Shown here: piece by piece, positions 1-10,261 of the stretch
Layout: each line of letters starts with the position of its first letter
How positions within the stretch are numbered: position 1 is the stretch's first letter
Assembly (NCBI GenBank): GCA_009763385.1
Contig: CM019825.1
Coordinates: 558,001 to 622,000 of the forward strand
From: Coix lacryma-jobi var. lacryma-jobi
Taxonomy: Eukaryota; Streptophyta; Magnoliopsida; Poales; Poaceae
Length of the DNA: 64,000 nt
Direction: 5' to 3'
Made by a program: the position numbers and the translations under genes
The notes under the pieces: model-generated
Database searches by the model: none
The model's input: only the letters and a program-made list of their open reading frames with translations
Told to the model about the DNA's origin: nothing

Positions 1-1006
1 TGGACTTTTCAGGATAACCGATAAAATGGCAACTCACTGTTTTGGGATCCAGCTTCCCAATGTTCGGGTTAAACACTTTTGCCTCAGCGGGACACCCCCA
101 CACACGAAAATAATTCAGTGAGGGTACTCTTCCTGTCCACAATTCATACGGTGTTTTAGGCACTGACTTACTTGGGACTCTGTTTAGAATGTGAATAGCG
201 GTTTTTAACGCCTCTATCCACAGACTTAGTGGCAGGGATGAGTAACTCATCATGCTGCGCACCATATCCATCAGGGTACGGTTGTGCCTTTCTGCCACTC
301 CATTTTGCTGAGGCTCCCCCGGTGTGGAGTACTGAGCAACTATGCCATTTTCCTGCAAGAACTTTGCAAAAGGTCCAGGAATTTGGCCATATGGGGTATG
401 TCGCCCATAATACTCTCCACCGCGATCGGAATGTACTACTTTAATCTTTAAGTTGTGCTGATTTTCAACTTCAAGCTTAAAGATCTTAAATTTATCCAAT
501 GCTTCCGATCTCTCTTTAATTGGATAAATATAGCCATAGCGAGAATAATCATCTGTGAATGTTATAAACGAGTCATAACCATCCACACTTTTAACAGGGA
601 ACGGTCCACAAATATCAGTGTGGACTATCTGTAATATTCTCGCACTTCTTTTGGCATCTTTCTTTATTTGCTTTACATATTTACCTTTGATGCAGTCGAT
701 GCACTGCTCAAAGTCTGTGAACTCTAATGGAGGAAGAATCTCATTCTTCACTAATCTTTCTATTCTCTCCCTCGAAATATGGCCTAAACGACAGTGCCAT
801 AATTTCGACGACGCATCTTGAGTTCGCTTTCGCTTTCTATTTGGATTGTTCGACGAGGATACAATCTCATTCTCATTCTCATTGCTGACAACATTCACAT
901 TATCACAAAGAGATAACAAATAAAGATCTTCTTGCGCGAAGGCAAGACCAACACATTCATTATTAAATAGTATTTCACACTTGCCATCTCCAAAATGACA
1001 ACCATA
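1..1006 (-). pseudogene. copia pol: GAG-pre-integrase and integrase core (partial)
   Basis: Reading the minus strand, the GAG-pre-integrase signature (LWHCRLGHISRERIERL) lies near 740-800. The integrase core follows, with HTDICGPF near 600-625, DDYSRYGYIYP near 530-565, HSDRGGEY near 410-435 and PQQNGVAERHNRTL near 270-320. These place the DD(35)E acidic residues in the usual order for copia integrase. The frame looks open from about 1000 to 1, although it lacks an ATG of its own because it is the downstream part of a polyprotein whose start is at 4017. The C-terminal integrase region (GCPAEAKVFNP) is still in frame at about 60-100. Reverse transcriptase is not in the window. It is called a pseudogene because the polyprotein is interrupted at 1012. 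Confidence 0.88.
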
Positions 1007-1011
1007 ACCAT

Positions 1012-2787
1012 TGTTGACACTCCTTAATGGAATCACTCTAAGATAGACTTTATAAACAATAACCTAGTGAAGGCACTAAGAAGTGTACGGGACACTACTA
1101 GCATCACTTAACGTCAAGTTGTCATCCCCAACATGAAACTAGCAATATGATTATATCATGACACTGACTCTAAAGATAAATATTTACCCGCAAGCGCACA
1201 GATAAATACACCCGTTGTAGCAGCATTTTACCCAGAGATGTTCCAAGTATCGTTATTTATATTTAGCACTAGGAATGAAGTGAGATAAATAAGGACAAGA
1301 ACTACTCTACACATGTGATAGGAGAATTGAGAACAAAGCAAGAACACACTCCTTTATCCTAAACAGGGATCAATCACAATAATGAGGTACACTATAAATG
1401 ATAAAAGATCAATCTATGATAGTCCTTAGAGCATTTCAACTTAGACAAGGCATGCGGATTAGAATAGACATTATAAAGAAGTATTCCTAAGTTATTCTAA
1501 TTATAAGTTATAATATACATTGATTAGTGCAATTATATCTGGCAATCATTGGCTAGGTTATCCCATATTCATATTCAAGAGGCAACTCCATAGTAAAGGT
1601 GCCAAACAGAGTAACCCCTAAACCATGAGTTAACTGAGCCATACTGAACACTACATTCGGGAGGTGGAATACAAAGGACTCAACAGGCCTGTCACACCTG
1701 CGATCTACCACTCTATCCGGAACATAGGACGCATTCGCAGATAAATAGTGTATAGGCATCACACCTACACAACATTTATCACCCACCCGTTGATCATTAA
1801 GATGAGTGCTATACGAACATGAGTATAAACATGATGATAATCTATCTATGCCAAATATATAATCAAAGCATACTACAAGCAGTATAATTAAGAATATAAT
1901 AATTAATGTCTTAGTCATATCAATTATATCTAAACTATTATGAACTAGACCATGAACTAGCACACAATGATGAACAGTATGATGAACTAGAACACATAGA
2001 TGAACTAGAGTATGAACTAGACGATGAACTAGAACTAGAAGATGAACTATGAAGAACAATGAAGAACTAGAAGAACAATTATGAACTAGAAACATAATTA
2101 GATCCATAATGTTGATACAAGAGAGAAGATCTTGGGTTTACCGAGCCTTCTCGCGACTAGATCTGGAATCCAAGCGAAGCTTGCCTGTTCTAATTCTAAT
2201 TCTATCTAGCTATGCCTAAGTTGATGTGGCTCTAAGGAAATTAGGATTTCTGATTGATCCTCCTTCTCTTCTAATGACTTGAGATCTGATGATGATGGAG
2301 AAGGGGGGTCTGGGGTTTATTATATAGGGGCTCCTGGCCTCCCCTCCACCTTGGGCAAGCGATGTGGGACTAAATCCTTCGCCATACGCACATGGGCCTA
2401 AATGGGCCAAAACGTGTTGGAGAGGTCGGTTGGAGGTAGCTTGCAGAAGACGGAAGCCAGCGGGCCCAGGGGGGACCGGTCGGTCTCCTGGTGGGACCGG
2501 TCGGTCCCACCAGTCGGCCTCTCGCGGTGGTCGACCTCCTGGTGTCTTCTTTCGTCCTCTGGAGTCTTCTAGAATAATCCTGACGTGGTGGTTGCGTTAT
2601 CTCCCGTCGGTTTCCTTCTATGGGAAGCTATTGGTGCTGATTTCCTGGTTTAGTCCCTGCAGAATCATAGTTCACCAAAACTCGTGGAATATTGTCAGTT
2701 AAAACCCTAAACCTTTGTTGGTGATCAAATTCTTGCCCTTTTCATATTTATTTATCCCTTAATTATGATAGATAACCAGCGTCAACA
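1012..2787 (-). mobile_element. solo LTR nested in the copia element (TSD ACCAT)
   Basis: On the + strand this block begins TGTTGACAC and ends GCGTCAACA. It is flanked on both sides by ACCAT (1007-1011 and 2788-2792), an exact 5-bp TSD. Copia coding sequence resumes in phase on either side, so this is a single insertion of 1776 bp. No gag-pol motif, primer binding site or polypurine tract is seen inside, which fits a solo LTR left by recombination between two LTRs. The termini resemble the solo LTR at 50799-52345 (TGTTGACRCTYCTTAATG in both), so the two probably belong to related Ty3-gypsy families. Orientation (minus) is inferred from the relative. Confidence 0.88.
1925..2100. repeat. short degenerate tandem repeat inside the solo LTR
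   Basis: About a dozen imperfect copies of a 10-12 bp unit around ATGAACTAGA lie in this stretch. The open minus-strand frame over it (VHRLVHTLVHLCVLVHHTVH) is a repeat artefact and not a gene. Confidence 0.8.
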
Positions 2788-2792
2788 ACCAT

Positions 2793-4017
2793 GTTTATCT
2801 AAACGTGAAACACTTATCAAGTTTCTATGCAATAAAGGTACAAATAAAACATCTTTAAGAATCAAAATGAATCCATTATTAAGTTGTAGAGGAAGATCGC
2901 CAACAGCTTCAACATCAGCTCGAACTCCATTGGCGACTCTAACCCATCTTTCGCTTCTTTGCATAGTCCTTGTCGAACTGAATCCCTGTAAACAATTTGC
3001 AACATGAACCATTGCACCAGAGTCAATCCACCAAGTAGATTTATCAAATTGCACATATAAAGATTCATTTACAAATGTAATAACATTCTCACCATTGCTT
3101 GTCAAAATCTTTCTTAAAAAAACTGGACAATCCTTCTTGTGGTGTCCCGGCTTCAGGCACTCAAGGCACTGATTAGGGTCCACCATCCTCCTTTGCGGTT
3201 GCATTTGCATTTGCTGTTGCTGAGGCTGAGGCCTATACTGTTGCTGTTGCTGAGGCCTATACTGTTGCATTGGCTTCTTACCCTGAGCCTTTGAATTGCT
3301 AGGGCTGCCATTGCCTTTCTTCACATAGTTGATTGCACCACCAGTTGCACCCTTGATCCTTTCCTCCTCTTGGGCACACATGACTATCAACTTGTCCAAT
3401 GACCAATCCTCAGGATTATTGTTGTATGAAACAACAAAGGTTTCGAACTCTTTTGGCAGGGAAGCGAAAATCAGATGAATAAGAAATTTCTGAGAAATAG
3501 CTAATTCCTTATCCATTGGTTTAAGCTTAGATGCCATACTGTTCATTTTCAGGATATGGTCTCTTACACCACCACCAGCATATTTTTCAGTGATCAATTT
3601 CTTGATCACCTCAGTGGCATAAGTCTTTGAGGAACCAGTAATCTGATTCTTCAACCTTTCCAGAATTTCAGTGACCGTGTCACATTCTGGTGGGAGCGAG
3701 TTCAGGATGGCGGGATCTACAGTGTTCTTAACAACTGCAACCAACTTCTTGTTGGTCTTTTCCCACCTAACCCGCTCCAGATCATGTTTCAACTTTTCTA
3801 GACCAAAGTCCAGTTCCCGCTGTTTCCAAGCGGCATCATCCTCACCTGCCTCTCTCACAGGCTCCTTGAGCACTGCGGGACGAGGCTCAATGAGGATCCA
3901 GTAAACCTCAGCCAACAGAAAAGCCAGCTCAATTTTCTTCTCCCACTCCAAGTGGTTATCCCCCTTGAGAGGTGGGATGTCTTTAACCATGTTCATCAGA
4001 ATGGAGCCTGAAAACAT
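2793..4017 (-). pseudogene. copia gag and start of protease
   Basis: A frame of about 408 residues starts MFSGSILMNMVKDIPPLKG at 4017. An N-terminal gag region (NHLEWEKKIELAFLLAEVYW) is followed by a UBN2-type gag core. Next come a Q-rich spacer (about residues 255-280) and a CCHC zinc knuckle, CLECLKPGHHKKDC (C-X2-C-X4-H-X4-C). The protease motif WWIDSGAMVHVAN carries the catalytic DSG. The frame ends by running into the nested LTR at RLDKHG; before that insertion it would have continued into integrase. Gag packages element RNA into virus-like particles and the zinc knuckle binds nucleic acid. No internal stop is seen in this part. The minus-strand start is supported by the leader, PBS and LTR lying upstream in the right order. 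Confidence 0.9.
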
Positions 4018-5415
4018 AGTTCAAAAATAGTGAGAACAATATAAAACATAGTAAATGAGTTGCTTTTATGCATTATAACTAAATCACCGTTGGGCAGAAA
4101 TAGAAATAATGCATAAACCTTTAATGGAACAGTGATTATAATATTATTATTTATCAACATTGGTCAGAAAAATAATAACATCATAATGACAAAAAACATG
4201 TTATTTTCAAAATTAAATTCTCCCGTTGGTTCGAATTTAACAGTGAAAATTAAAATCAAAGTACGCAGCGGAAACAATTAACAATTCTTTATATTTCATT
4301 TTTCCAGAAGCAATTCACATTCTTTAATATTCTCTATGCAAAAATTTCGTTGGAATAAATTTACACAGAAATTATACAACAAATTAATGACATTTTCATC
4401 CATATATATTTAAAACCGCTTCTGGAAAAAGAAAAAAACGGATTTGATCGAATAAGGCCCGAAGGCCTACGCTGGCCCACGGCGGCCCAACGGGCGCGCC
4501 GCGCCATCTCCCCTCCGCGCCCAGGCCACAACCTGGGCCTGGGCCGGAAAACCGGCCAGCCGCGGCCTCCCTCCTGGGCCAGAACTGGCCCAAAACGGCG
4601 CTGACCGTCGAATCCCATCCGACGGCCGCCCGTTCCTATCGCCCGATCAAAAAGGCGCGGCAGCCGGCTGAGCTCCCAAACCCTAGCTCATTCTTCTCTG
4701 CTTCTTTCTCGCACCTCCACCAGAGCCTGAGCGGCGGCGGGATGTGCGGCAAAGGCGGCCGGCGACCATGGTGGCCCGGTCGCGTGCCCTTTCTCTTTTC
4801 CCCGTCCCCTTTTCTTTCTGCTCTCCACTCTCCCGATCTCTCAACGGCGCCCAGGAGAGGAACCGCCGGCGACGGCCCTTGGCCGGAGGAGACGCGAAGA
4901 AGATGGCACCGCCACGGGGCCCCTAGCCGGCAGACGTGCTCGCCCTTGGCAGAGCGCGCCGCCGTCTAGCGGCCTTGCGGGCGACGCCCCTGGTCCGAGT
5001 CGGAGATGGAGGTCTGAGACTCCCTATCATCCCCTCGGCGAGATTGTTCGATTAGGGTTTGGGTGGAGTGGATCCGGATCTGTCGGATCCGTTCTTTCTT
5101 TTGCTTTCTGTCTCTGCCCTCCACCACCACCACCCCGGCCATGCGCGGCAAGGAAGGAACGGAGAATAGGAGCAGGAGGAGTGGAGCCCTGTGCACCGGC
5201 GAGTGGAACTCGGCCGGGCCCTTTTCATGCTCGCCGGCAAACGGCGGCTGAAACCGTACCGCGTGGAGACTGTATTCACCCACACAGTTAGGGTTCGTCT
5301 GTCCGGATCGCGCGATCCGTCGATTTGTGGCCCCTCTTAGGGTTCATCCAAAAAGGATAATATGTTCTTTTACCCTCTTAGGGTTTCCCGAAACCAAATC
5401 CACAAACTAGTGAGG
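4018..5415 (-). other. untranslated leader of the copia element, GC-rich
   Basis: This is 1.4 kb between the PBS and the gag start. The half next to gag (4018-4400) is AT-rich. The half next to the PBS (4440-5400) is strongly GC-rich. On the + strand the GC-rich half looks like the 5' end of a host gene: AAACCCTAGC near 4678, a CT-rich run, then ATG-initiated frames at 4742 and 4744. None of these frames encodes a domain I recognise and they overlap in all phases. It may be ordinary leader or captured host DNA. Confidence 0.5.
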
Positions 5416-5427
5416 CGATTGATACCA
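5416..5427 (-). other. primer binding site of the copia element (tRNA-Met type)
   Basis: On the minus strand TGGTATCA directly follows the LTR end with one spacer base. TGGTATCA is the start of the plant initiator tRNA-Met PBS; the rest (ATCGC) diverges from the usual GAGC. Confidence 0.65.
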
Positions 5428-5428
5428 T

Positions 5429-5943
5429 TGATAAATACGCAGGATCGCTAGTAGTAGATCTAGCCGGGTATAATGATTAACAGTGCATAAATAAGTTCTA
5501 GGAACTAGATCCGAAGGGAAGAAGTGATTAGGAGTTCATACCTAGGTTGTTCGAACCTGAAGAAGTAGTAGAAGAGCCGGAGCCGCCACCAGCCATGGCC
5601 TTCGGGCTCCTAGGGTTGTCGGCGACGCGAGGGGGAGAAGGTGGTGTAGGAGTCCTTCGGTGGTGACGAAGCCGGACGTGGTCCAAAGCTGCAGCGATGA
5701 GGAACGGCGGTGGCGGAACTTCCCGTCGCTGGCTGCGCCCCTCACTAGATCGGATTAGGGTTTGTCGGTGGGGAATGCGGCTCACGGTGAACCTCGTACT
5801 GAGAGCCACCGGCCCCCACCCTCTTTATATGCGCAGTGCGACAGGGGGCCGCCAGCCATTAAATGGGCTGGGCGCCCCCGATCAGGGCACGAGATCAAGC
5901 CTAATAGCCGTTGGGCTATTAGTGAAAGAGATCATCCTAACAC
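5429..5943 (-). repeat. 5' LTR of the copia element (515 bp)
   Basis: On the minus strand this starts TGTTAGGATG at 5943 and ends TTTATCA at 5429, giving the TG..CA termini of an LTR. The PBS lies immediately inside. The GC-rich centre (5560-5830) gives spurious overlapping frames. Confidence 0.7.
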
Positions 5944-6240
5944 TTCCCTGCTGCTGTTTGGGATCTATGCATACAAATCCCTATGAACAAAAGTAGTCTC
6001 AACAAATCAGAAAAAAGAGTAATATGATACAACTTTACATATCTGGATGACTCAGAAATAACCATGACAAGATCGATTAGAGGAAATAATTTTATAGAAA
6101 GAAAGATATTGTTAGTGGATCTGGATTCAAACTTGTCTAGATTACTTTACTTCAAGATAAAGCACTTACACTCAAACACCCTGAAGTGACTCACCTTGGA
6201 AGACCATCCAAATCGCAGCTCATAAAGTCTTTTTCAAAAA
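5944..6240. other. no gene; probable decayed copia sequence
   Basis: AT-rich sequence without a supportable frame. It lies between the copia LTR and the integrase fragment that follows, and may be the decayed remainder of that fragment. Confidence 0.4.
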
Positions 6241-6850
6241 AGATCAAAGAAAGATGTGATTCAAGGCACGACATGTTGTGTTGATCGCTTCGGCCCAAAA
6301 TCTCCTAGGAGTCCTATGCTCACCGAGCATCGTCCTGGCCATCTCAATAATGGTCCGATTCTTGCGTTCAACGACACCGTTTCAAACTAAGTGTTTTTGA
6401 ATTTCGTGTCATTGTCATTACGTATAGCTCTCATGACATCCTTGGGTAACTCAACTCTCAACCGAAGAATCAAATCTCAAGAAAACGGAAAAGTACGTCT
6501 CATCCTTGCCCTCCATAAAGAACATCCATAAGTACCTCGAAAAGTCGTCCACGATGACTAGTACGTACCACTTCCCACCCGCCAAGCAGATCCGAGCCGG
6601 ACCAACAATGTCCATATGAAGTAGCTCAACGAGTCGCTTAGTCATCACCTAGTTAGTAGGTGGGTGAGAAGCGGCTACCATCTTACCACAACGACAAGAG
6701 TGACAAACAAGATCCTTCTCATACTTTAACATGTGCAATCCTTGGATTAGGACAAGTGAGCTAAGTCTTGCAAGCAAGTCAACACTCAAATGACCAATGT
6801 TGATATTTCTTAGTGACACTACCGAAGATAGATTTAACAATCCATCATCA
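6240..6850 (-). pseudogene. second copia fragment: GAG-pre-integrase and integrase
   Basis: The minus strand reads a GAG-pre-integrase (GHLSVDLLARLSSLVLIQGL then KDLVCHSCRCGKMVAASHP, 6660-6800). Integrase follows (LLHMDIVGPARI at about 6600-6640, IVDDFSRYLWMFF near 6550, NGVVERKNRTIIEMARTMLGEHRTPR near 6290-6370). Frameshifts and stops break it near 6450 and 6650, so it is a relic. It is a different copy from the first copia element because the motif wording differs. It also overlaps, in protein terms, the neighbouring fragment at 7835-9533, since both contain the pre-integrase box. Confidence 0.8.
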
Positions 6851-6851
6851 A

Positions 6852-7228
6852 CAACGGCGTCAGAAATGCTTGTTGGCGTTTACTAACATCACTACTAGGT
6901 TAACTCGGTATGCTGCCAGCAAAGCTCTATGGTAAATATTAACTTGATCACATGGCATATATATGTATCCACCTAGATGCATGTATACATTTCTTAGCAC
7001 TACTCAACTAGGTTGTCATCCCCAATAATAATGCTAGAAATGTTTTAGACATTTGCACATTAAAGAATAGATAGATTAAAGGTATCCACAAGCGCACAAA
7101 TAATATACCATTGTAGCATTTCACCCATGAATGTTTCAAGTATCATAATTTATATTCTACCTTGCGAAGGATTAGTGTAGGCATAACACTACTATAAAAT
7201 GAAATATGTGTAGCATTGCCTAAATGGT
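6852..7228 (-). mobile_element. LTR fragment related to the solo LTRs at 1012 and 50799
   Basis: It begins with AACGGCGTCAGAAATGCTTGTTGGCG, matching the AACGGCACCAGAGATGCTTGTTGAC motif of the LTR near 50860. It shares with the 1012 LTR the blocks GTTGTCATCCCCAA, CACAAGCGCACA and TTGTAGCA-TTTCACCC. Its right end is lost where the next LTR starts. Confidence 0.55.
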
Positions 7229-7810
7229 TGTGAACACAAGGTTGATATGTGCCCTTGTGGTTCAACCTTGTGATGAGTGATTGTCAACAGGCACACATAT
7301 TGGCGTGAGTGGATGACATGGCTCTTGGCTGTGTTGGTGTGCAGGTGTGGAGCTCAGAGGCAATGGTCGATGGCGAGGTGAAGGTCAAGTAGAGACAAGC
7401 TATGTCGATGGATCGGGAGTGGCGAAGGGTGGACGTGAGGCTTGGACTAAGGGACTAGGAGGTCGGAGGACCAGTTGCGGTAGCTGGCACTTGGCGGCAA
7501 TAAGTAAGAGGACATGGGGATGTTGACGACATTGATCGAGTCAAGATGGAAGGCGATGGCATTGTGTCACTTAGTGGAGGCCGGACACGGGCTTGCATGG
7601 AGATGCAAGTGTCGTTGGTCGAGTTAGGGAGAAAGGCGAAGGCGTCGTGCTTGGCTAAGGCTAGACATGCGTCGACATCAGTGTCGACAACAGGGCATGA
7701 GACCCACGCTCCATCTATGATGCGAGTTTGGTGGTAGAGCCTCGAGAAACCAAAAGCTATGATTTTCAGGTTTGGGCCTCAAAACCTAGGGTGGCAGGTT
7801 TCTAGGTGAC
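7229..7810 (+). mobile_element. copia LTR fragment, same family as 21147 LTR
   Basis: It starts TGTGAACACAAGG, as the LTR at 21147 starts TGCGAACACAAGG. It then follows that LTR for about 580 bp, sharing blocks such as GTGGAGCTC-GAGGCA-TGGTCGATGGCGAGG and GGACGTGAGGCTTGGAC. It lacks the TATA box and U5 of that copy, so it is truncated at the right. Confidence 0.7.
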
Positions 7811-7834
7811 AAAAAGGTCCTTCTAAAACTTTGG

Positions 7835-9533
7835 CTTAGGCAATCCTCTGATTAGGCCAAGTGAACTAAGCCTTAGAAGCATGTCAAATTTAAAATGTCC
7901 AAGTCTCATATGCCACTTCCACAAATCATCAGAAGGACCCGCCACGAAGCACCGAGAAGAGCCGAAAGAGCGAGAAAAATCGGCTCGAAAGACACGACCT
8001 AAAGAGATGATCCAACAAACAAGATCTCCTCGAAAGTCAAGAACACTAGAAAAGCCAGGTTTAAACGCTCTTCAAAGACATCCCCAAGGAGTTGCGAAAT
8101 CGAAAGCAAGTTCGAAACCAAAGCAACATCCTTGAGAACAAAGTTCTCATTGAGTCGAACAGACCCACGGGAAACAACCTTACCTTTGCTATTATCCCGA
8201 ATGTGATGAATTCCTTTTGGGGCACAGGGTCGAGGCTGGAGAACCATTTAGATCTTCCAGTCATGTGGCGTGAACAACCGAAATGAACAAAGCCACGTGT
8301 TCTCCAACCCGAGATCCTCTGAAGATGTGTCATCGTCGTCGTGAAGCTCCTCCGTGTGTGTGCTCGCCTCCTCACCAAGTGTCGTGGAGCAGTATCATCC
8401 GGAGGTGGAGTTGCTAAAGAAGCACAGACCATTGAAGCAGTCCTCCATCTTCCTTTCGGAATTTTCATTGTTGGAGCGAGTAGTGCGATAGTCGAAGTTG
8501 TCATCGAGGTCGCTGATCGATGTGAGGAAAGTGTGTTCTTGCGCCTTGGCCTTCTTGTAGTACTTCTCCTTGAGGGCTTCCTTGTCGAACTTGCCCTTGG
8601 TCTTCTTGACGGTAGTATACTCATGCTTGTACTTGCGCCTAGAGTTATTGTACTTGTTGGGGAAGACCTTGTCCTTCTTGGGGCAGTTTGCGACGTAGTG
8701 GTCGGGGTCGCCACACCCGAAGCAACGATCCTTCACATCACCACTTCGGTGATTCAAGCGATTGTTGTGAAACCACGAAAATCGGTTGATGATGAGCGCC
8801 AACTCATCGTCGCCTAACACCTCCACTTGCTCCTCCATCAATTAAAGGAAAGAAGACAAAGCAAAAGACGACGATGAAGTGTTAGCAAAAAGAATCGACC
8901 TGTGCTTGCCTAAGACCAAAGCCATGGCGTGAGAAGATGGATTCTTCCGTTTGGCCTGGGTCTTGCTGAAAAGCTCGTCTATGGTGAGGGTGTCATAACC
9001 TGGCGACTCAATGATAGTCGACACCTTCACCTCCTATGTCTTCCGATCTAGGGCATATAGCAACTTGAGTGTCATCTCATGATCGTCGTAAGGTAGGTTG
9101 ACCTGGTTGACATGTATCTTGTTCACAATCGTTTGGAAACGAGCGAACATGGTGTCAACTGACTCTCGCTCCAACTGCGTGAAGTTCTCGTACTCCCGCT
9201 TGTACGTCTCAAAGAGTCTGATCTTGACCTGAACGGTCCCCTCATGATAGCTAAGAAGCTTCACCCAGATCTATCGAGCAGACTCAAGCTCAAAAACACG
9301 CTCAAACTCATGAAAGGAGATGTTGGCCAAAAGAGTGTTACATGACTTGACATTCGCATTGCGTTGATCAATCTGGAACTAACCGACGTGAGCTGCAAGT
9401 ACCTCGTACGATAAATCCTCACAAATCTCCCAAACGAAAAATCGATGTTGTTGAGATAAGTACACATCTGAATCTTCCAATATGGATAATTGGACCCATC
9501 GAAAAACGACGGCTTGCCTGAACTACGCTCCAT
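7835..9533 (-). pseudogene. copia gag, protease and pre-integrase relic
   Basis: On the minus strand the gag begins at 9533 with MERSSGKPSFFDGSNYPYW. A gag core (FETYKREYENFTQLERESVDTM, 9034-9264), a CCHC zinc knuckle CFGCGDPDHYVANC (8690-8760) and a protease region with CSRHMTG (near 8250-8290) follow. The last motif is a pre-integrase box (WKWHMRLGHFKFDMLLRL, 7845-7930). The frame is broken several times (around 9261, 9030, 8842 and 8395), so it cannot be translated. It sits directly downstream of a PBS and LTR (9584-9901), which fixes its orientation. Confidence 0.85.
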
Positions 9534-9583
9534 GTTGCCTTTGCGGATATAGAACCAGTTAAGGTGGAAAGATCCTTAACCTA

Positions 9584-9594
9584 CTCTGATACCA
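9584..9594 (-). other. primer binding site (tRNA-Met type)
   Basis: The minus strand reads TGGTATCAGAG immediately inside the LTR end at 9597, the canonical initiator tRNA-Met PBS of plant copia elements. Confidence 0.85.
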
Positions 9595-9596
9595 AT

Positions 9597-9901
9597 TGAC
9601 GGACCAAAAGTGGCGATCAGAGGGGGTTGAATGAGACCCTCAAATTTCTTTTGAGAAATAGATAACCTTTGTCCCAAATTCAAACCCTCAAAAGCAAGAG
9701 ATACTCGGCGTGATGTCCACGACTCAAATGATTGGGTGAATATTCCCTAAGAACATAGCGTGACACCACAAGACTCCCTATGCCCTAGTTCAAGCAAGCC
9801 AACTAATGACCTGATGAACTTTGCTCGGGGGATTCAAGCTATTTGCTAAAGCGCACTTAGTTGAGCGCTAGGAGCGCTTGGAGAGGCACTTCAAGTAGAC
9901 A
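9597..9901 (-). repeat. 5' LTR of the gag relic's copia element (about 305 bp)
   Basis: On the minus strand this begins TGTCTACTTGAAG and ends GGTCCGTCA, giving TG..CA termini with the PBS directly inside. The outer edge is inferred from the TG rule only, because the matching 3' LTR is gone. Confidence 0.6.
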
Positions 9902-10258
9902 TGAGTATTTTGAGCCCGGTCTAATTCCGTCGAGTTTTGACCTGTCCATGAACTTTAGTGGACATGATCTGGACACAGATCTTGCTATCTAGAAAAAAAT
10001 GAGCTGATCTCAATCTGGTGAATGGTGTTGAACATGATTTTTTTCAGTTTAAAATAATCAGACTTTTTTTTACCTGGCCTGAGCTAGGCCCAGCCCATAG
10101 AATGCTCGGATCTAACTTCGACGGTGTGAACGCTTGGAGCGCAGGCCACCGTGGACTACCGTCTTTCCTATCTTGAGCAGTTCGCCTCCACTTGTTAGAC
10201 GATCTACACTGGGAACGGGATATGGGAACGGTAAAGTGCCACATGATCATTATTCGCG
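9902..10258. other. intergenic, no gene seen
   Basis: No supportable frame, repeat or element terminus was recognised in this 357-bp stretch between the copia LTR and the Harbinger-type element. Confidence 0.5.
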
Positions 10259-10261
10259 TTA

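Larger units (their letters stand above)
1..5943 (-). mobile_element. Ty1-copia retrotransposon, 5' two-thirds, nested and degenerate
   Basis: The parts lie in the order of a minus-strand copia element: 5' LTR (5429-5943), a tRNA-Met-type primer binding site, a leader, gag with zinc knuckle and protease start, then (after a nested solo LTR) GAG-pre-integrase and integrase running off the left edge. Reverse transcriptase, RNase H and the 3' LTR would lie outside the window. The gag-protease frame is long and uninterrupted up to the nested insertion, so this copy is fairly young, but the insertion makes it non-functional. The outer TSD cannot be tested because one end is outside the window. Confidence 0.88.

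Noticed and set aside
1553..2107. 184-codon minus frame with repeated VHxLVH wording
   Set aside because: Translation of a short tandem DNA repeat inside a solo LTR.
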